Below, piece by piece: positions 46,901-52,900 of a stretch of DNA of 64,000 nt. This DNA is from Nematopogon swammerdamellus (taxonomy: Eukaryota; Arthropoda; Insecta; Lepidoptera; Adelidae): assembly GCA_946902875.1 (NCBI GenBank), contig OX336350.1:21752048-21816047 (forward strand), written 5' to 3'. The notes beneath the pieces were generated by a model. That model was not told the DNA's origin. It worked only from the letters and a program-made list of their open reading frames with translations, and did no database searches. The stretch's first letter is position 1. Each line of letters opens with the position of its first letter. Made by a program: the position numbers and the translations under genes.

Positions 46901-49900
46901 ACTGAGATAATTTTTCAAAATTTCTGTGCGTTTTCGTGTTTGTTTGTGCACGCATCGCATAAAAAACTACTGCACGTGAAGTGTGAAAACGTGTGAAGAT
47001 GCACCTAGCCGGCCGACATGGTATTCGCAGCCCCCGTAAATATCCGAATGCCCGTGGGCGCCGTCGGACTACACCTCTGCGTTCATGTATCATGTCTGCG
47101 TTAGTTTAGCGCGCCATATGTCGTGCCTCCCATTAAAAAAAAATTCTCTGTGATGTTTTGTAATTATTGAAACCTAACATCACGCCCTTTCTAATAGGGA
47201 TCGAATAGTATGGTTGATTGTATAGTATAATCGATATTGGGTATCGGTTGACCTTCAAGCCCAGTAGAAATCGACACAAAAAAAGGCTAAAATCGCAAAG
47301 CACGATGTAGTTCTGATTTGTTGGTATGTTGTATGGACCAGTTAGGGCAGTGTGAATCCAAATTTGCAACTTCGAAAAACTTGTGCTCGCTGCGCACCAC
47401 GCGAAAAACTGCGAAATTTTGGGACTTTTTTCACTTTTTGCTCTAAAAGTCATAAACTATGCGTCTTTCGCCAAACATGACTGAGTACTTTTTTAAAGAC
47501 AATTAAGTTTAAAACAATTGCAGCCCAACTGCAGCTCTATCAGCTAAACCTGATAGGGACCATGCTATGGCCCTTCAAAGATGGTTCATTTTTCTCTCAT
47601 TTTGCTCTCGTTCGGAGCATAATATTAGCAAAATCGCTCATCCTATGAGAAAAGTCATTAGAAATAAAGTTGTATTATATTTAATTTGCTTTCATTAAAG
47701 CACAGAACAAAGTCTGTGAGATTAATAGTTCACTCACAATCTCAAAAAAACGAGAAGAAAAAGAAGGTATAAATTGATTTTTGAAGAATTGAGACAAAGC
47801 CTTTTGAATAATTATTTGTGTGCATATTACCAAAGGAAAAGAAATAAATCATGTAAAAAGGATAATTACTTTTTAATTTGTAGGCTTATATTACATATTA
47901 TACATACCATATTGTTTCTTTGTTCTCAGGTACTAGAAGCTGGTACAACGAATGAAACAATGTCGGTTCCGCCGCGAGTCTCTTTTGTGTGTCGGCGGGC
48001 ACTCGAAGAAGGTGACAGTACAGTGGTAGTCCTAAAAAAACGTGCTATCCAAACGCTAATTACCGCGAGTGTGATGTGGAGACCACGTTGATCTCAAGGA
48101 GAATGAAAAGTTTTTGAAAAAGCTGGATGAAGTCAGTGTTCACGATGCTTGCAGAAAGAAATACACAGCTCGACATAATATTGACGCGTGTGTTCGTCGT
48201 GGAGACGATCAAATTCCACAACCCCACCCATCGACCTCGAGAAAATCAGGCCCTATGAATCTCCATAGTATTTGTTTCCTTTGTGCGGAGGAAATCATTG
48301 AGGAGTTTCTCCAGCTACAAAAAAAACTTCCTAAGACACGCAGAAATGAGGTCCACAAAATTTAATCAATGACAGCGAGGCCATCAATACTCGATGCAGC
48401 CAGTCGTCGAGGTGATGGTCAGAAGTAGGTGCAAGGCGATCGATCATGTGCCGTCCCCATTCATCACCTCGACGACTCGCGACCTCGCTGTCATTGATTC
48501 AATTTTGTGCACCTAATTTCTGCTTGTCTTGGGAAGTTTCTTTTGGAGCCGGAGAAACTCCTCAGTAATTTCCTCCGCACAAAGGAAACAAATCCTATGG
48601 AGATTCATAGAGCTCGAAACAAATGCTATGGAGATTTATAGGGCCCAATCACAGAGCATCAAATGCGCGCGCCCCTCCTAGAGGCGCCGTGAGCGCGATT
48701 TCTCTACAACGCCGTTGAAGCCTGTGGGCGTGGCCTATGACTTACATATGTGTGTTGTGCGTGTGCATTTGTTTTGTGCGTGTGCCTAACTTGCTCCTCT
48801 TTGTGTGTAGTGTCGATACTAGCACACACACACATACGAAGCGCTAGCAGCACTGCGTGTAGTTATTGGGTTTCAAATATTATCGCATAAGGCGCCTCTA
48901 GTAGGGGGCGCGCGCGGTAGGTATTTGATGCTCTGTGGGCCCAATGTTCTTGAGGTCGATGGGTGGGGTTGTGGAACTTGATCGCCTCCACGACGAGCAC
49001 ACGACGCGTCAATATTATGTCGAGCGGTATATTTCTCTCTGCAAGATTCGTGCACTGACACACTGACTTCAACCAGCTTTTTCAAAAACTTTCATTCTCC
49101 TTGCGACCACGTTCCACACTCGCGGTAATTAGCGTTTGGATAGCACGTTTTTTTAGGACTACCACTGTACTGTCACCTTCCTCGAGTGCCCGCCGACACA
49201 CAAAACAGACTCGCGGCGGAACCGACATTGTTTCATTCGTTGTACCAGCTTCTAGTACCTGAGAAAAAAGAAACAATATATGTATAATATGTAATATAAT
49301 ATGTATAATAATAATAATAGCCTGCAAATTAAAAAGTAATTGTTTTATTTACTTGATTTTATTTATTTTCCTTTGGTACTATGCACACAAATAGTTATTC
49401 AAAAGGTTTTGTCTCAATTCTTCAAAAATAAATGTTTACCTTCTTTTTGTTTTTTCGAGATTGTGAGTGAACTATTAGTTCCACAGACTTCGTTCTGTGC
49501 TTTAATGAAAGAAAATTAAATATACTACAACTTTATTTCTAGACTTTTCTCATAGGATGAGCGATTTTGCCAATATTTTGCTCCGAACGGGAGCAAAACT
49601 TTAAATTTTCAATTTTCGGGAAAAATTGACCATTTTTGAAGGGTCCTAGCTTGGTCCCTATAGGGTTTATAGAGCTGCAGTTGGGCTTAAATTGTTTTAA
49701 ATTTAATTACCTTTAAAAAAGCAATCAATCATGTTTGTCGAAAAACGCATAGTGAAAAAAGTCCCAAAATTTCGCAGTTTTTCGCGTGGTGCGCAGCGAG
49801 CACAAGTTTTTCGAAGTTGCAAATTTGGATTCACACTGCCCTAACTGGTCCATACAACATACCAACAAATCAGAACTACATCGTGCTTTGCGATTTTAAT

Positions 49901-52900
49901 GTCAATACCTACTGGGCTACATGTGATTTACATGTAAATATGTACCAATAATTATATTTGCTGTGACGGGGGTGACTTTCTTTTAGAGAATACGTACGAG
50001 TATATATCATTAACGTGAACTCAACTCGGACCTCGGCCTCGCCCTTGGCGGCTTCATGTTTGCGCTTCTATCGGATTTAATATTAAACCGGCTTTCACGC
50101 GAGCGGAGCCGCGGGCACAGCTAGTAAATCATATAATTGAGTGGGCAGAAATGATAGCGATCTGATTGCAATGTAGGAAGCTAGCACGCGAGCGCGGCGG
50201 CAAAGGTCAAGGCGGATCCGGTCTCGCGATACTCCGCGCGCCGCCGCGCCGCGCCGCCTCCTCCGCCTAGCTGCTGGCTAGACCGTCCGGTCCTAGCTCC
50301 TTCACCTGCTTGTTGCTCTGAAAATGCTTATTTTATTTTAAAGACGTCCAGATGCGCCAGCCGCGAGGCTGTACCACCCACACATCTATTTCTGCCGACT
50401 GGAAAGCCTGCAGGGTCATAATATTGTCATTAGCTGATCGTTATAGCGCCATTACATTATATATTATAGCGTCGTCCTAGCAGTCGGACTGCGGACGATA
50501 AGCTCTCCGCGCGACGCGAGTGTCCGCCGTGCGGCGGACAGAGCGTCGGATCAGATACTACGACACACCGCCGCCGCCCGCCGCCCGTCGTGGTCGGACT
50601 GAACCCCGTTGACTTGAAAGTGTTCACCGCTCGATGTGGAGTGCTATGCAGAAGCGGTATCAGGGATGTCCGGATGTACGAGTGTCTACGCCTTCATCAG
50701 TGTGAATAATAAACCACCCCGTCACTTGAGAGCGACCTTCGTCTGCCGGCCTACTGACACAGTGCGCCCCGCGCCCCGCCCCGCCCCGCGCACCCGCTGC
50801 GCTGCAGCCAGTGCGCCGCGCGCCACCGACCGGCTCCGGCCGGCGGGAACAATCTGCAGAATGTACGCGCGAGTCTCGCCTCGCACGCAACGCAACGCAA
50901 ACACACACACACACAAGCTAACGCTCTGTAGCATTGTGGCGGCGGCGCGGGGCCGGCGCGGGGGAGGGATCTTCAGGAGGCGGCGGCGGCGGGCGTCCGG
51001 TGCACGGCCGCGCCGTCTCCGTGTACACGCGGAGCGGCTCGCGCCCCGCCCCGCCCCGCCCCGCCGCAGCCCGGCACGATCGATAAGCGGCACCTCCTCC
51101 AATCGCACCCGAAAACTTCAACAGATTGTTATCGAACCAACGACTCGTCGTCCGTACGAACCAAGTCCACATACACAGGCTGATAAAACAATACACGGCA
51201 ATTATTGTGTATAATAAAAAAAAATCATTATTTATTCCTCAATATTAACTAATATTGTCAGTAATCACCGTCGAATATAATACACTTCTGCCAGAGTCTT
51301 TTCCAATCTTCAAAGTATTTCTGGAACGCATTTTTGATATGGCCTTCAGGGATTCGGTCTTTGTCCACTCTATGGCCACGAAACGTCGTCTTTTTGTGTA
51401 CATAGCTGTCTTTATTTTTGGGAACAGGAAAAAGTCGCACGGAGCAAAGTTCGCGCGAATTTTTATCATTGGCAATTTGACAAAAATCTCGAACAATCCG
51501 CGAGGTGTGAGCGGACGCGCTATCTATCACGGTGCAAATGGAACGATTTTCCTCCACAATTCTGGTCTTTTTCTGCGAATGGCCTTACGGGAACGGCGTG
51601 AAACTTTATAACTCCCAAATTTTTAACTTTTTTCTCACAATCAAAAAAATATCCCCAGATATAGAGTCAATCTACAATATATAAATATAAAAGTTTAAAA
51701 TACATATTTAGAAATATGTTTACAATTGAACTTTTTAAACCCCCTGAAAACGGCTATTTTAGGCGTTTTTTTGCGATTTTCTCAAAAACTCTCAAACTTT
51801 TTAACCGACTTAAAAAAAAGGAGGAGGTTCTCAATTCGACTGTAATTTTTTAAATATTTTTTTATGTTTGTTACCTCAGTACTTTCGACTGGGTGAACCG
51901 ATTTTGAAAATTCTTTTTTTATTTGAAAGCTGGTGCTTCCCGTGTGGTCCCATTTTAATTTGGTCGAGATCGGATTGGAGGCCAGTACATTAATAGCAAA
52001 AAAATACTAATAAAAAAAACTTTGAAATAAAAAACTATTTAAAAAAATATAAAAACCGCCTTCAAAAATGCATGAAATAAAAAAAATCGAACCCTAGAGT
52101 TGAAGGCGGTGATATCCTTTGTGATTTGTGTAGCCTTCTTTAGCACCGCCTTCAATTCTAGGGTTAGATTTTTTTATTTCATACATTTTTGAAGGCGGTT
52201 TTTATATTTTTTTTATAGTTTTTTTAAAATTCTTCAGAATCTTGTAGTTCTTGTCGTTAGGCGTAATTTGACACCCTAAATATTTACATAGCCATACATA
52301 AAACTCACGACACCAGGGCGAATTCGCACTCTCACTGAAAATCGGGGACTATACTGAAGCGATCGAAAAGACATTTCCAATGTCAACAATTGTACATATA
52401 TACTAGCTGTTGCCCGGGCCCGGCCGCGACTCCGCGCGCGCCAATAACTCAACATGACAACATTATTATGTCAGACAGAACCACATGAAAATTTATCATT
52501 TGTGATACTAAATCAGTCAGCCTCGTCAGCTCAGTGGTGCAGACAGTCAACTGTCGCTATAGCGTTGCGGTCAGTACTGGATGGGTGACCGCTGACCGAG
52601 GTTCGGATTCCTCGTAAAACTGTAGGTCCCTTCCCTCCTAATCTTACTTGGTGGTAGGGTTTAACCCGCCCGGGTTGGTACCACCGCACTGAATGAAACG
52701 TCGTTCTAAACGGCTATGTAAATAGTTTGTGTTTTCCGACCAGTTCAGTGTAGCCGGCACGATCAAAGGGGGAAGCACTGACATGGCACCTAGTTCACCC
52801 GGTGTTATGGGCTGACATCACGGACGTTGTAGGTGATGTAGCCAACCGTGTCAGTTTCCATAAAAAAAAAAATCTTAAAAGGAAAACAGTTAAACTAGTT

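Larger units (their letters stand above)
47259..49919. mobile_element. 2.66-kb foldback of a Cys-rich-protein transposon
   Basis: Two long inverted arms (about 47259-48430 and 48450-49919) start at gcccagtag outside and meet near 48440. Each arm carries the same terminal non-coding region (gactttttTCAC-type words, ccctaactggtccatacaac) and the same gene fragment, facing inward. A hAT MITE is inserted in the right arm only. The layout suggests a head-to-head duplication of one end of a transposon. Confidence 0.85.

Noticed and set aside
50636..51214. 192-codon plus frame
   Set aside because: Arg/Pro/Ala-rich with no conserved motif, located in a GC-rich intron patch. Overlapping frames on the other strand are equally long.
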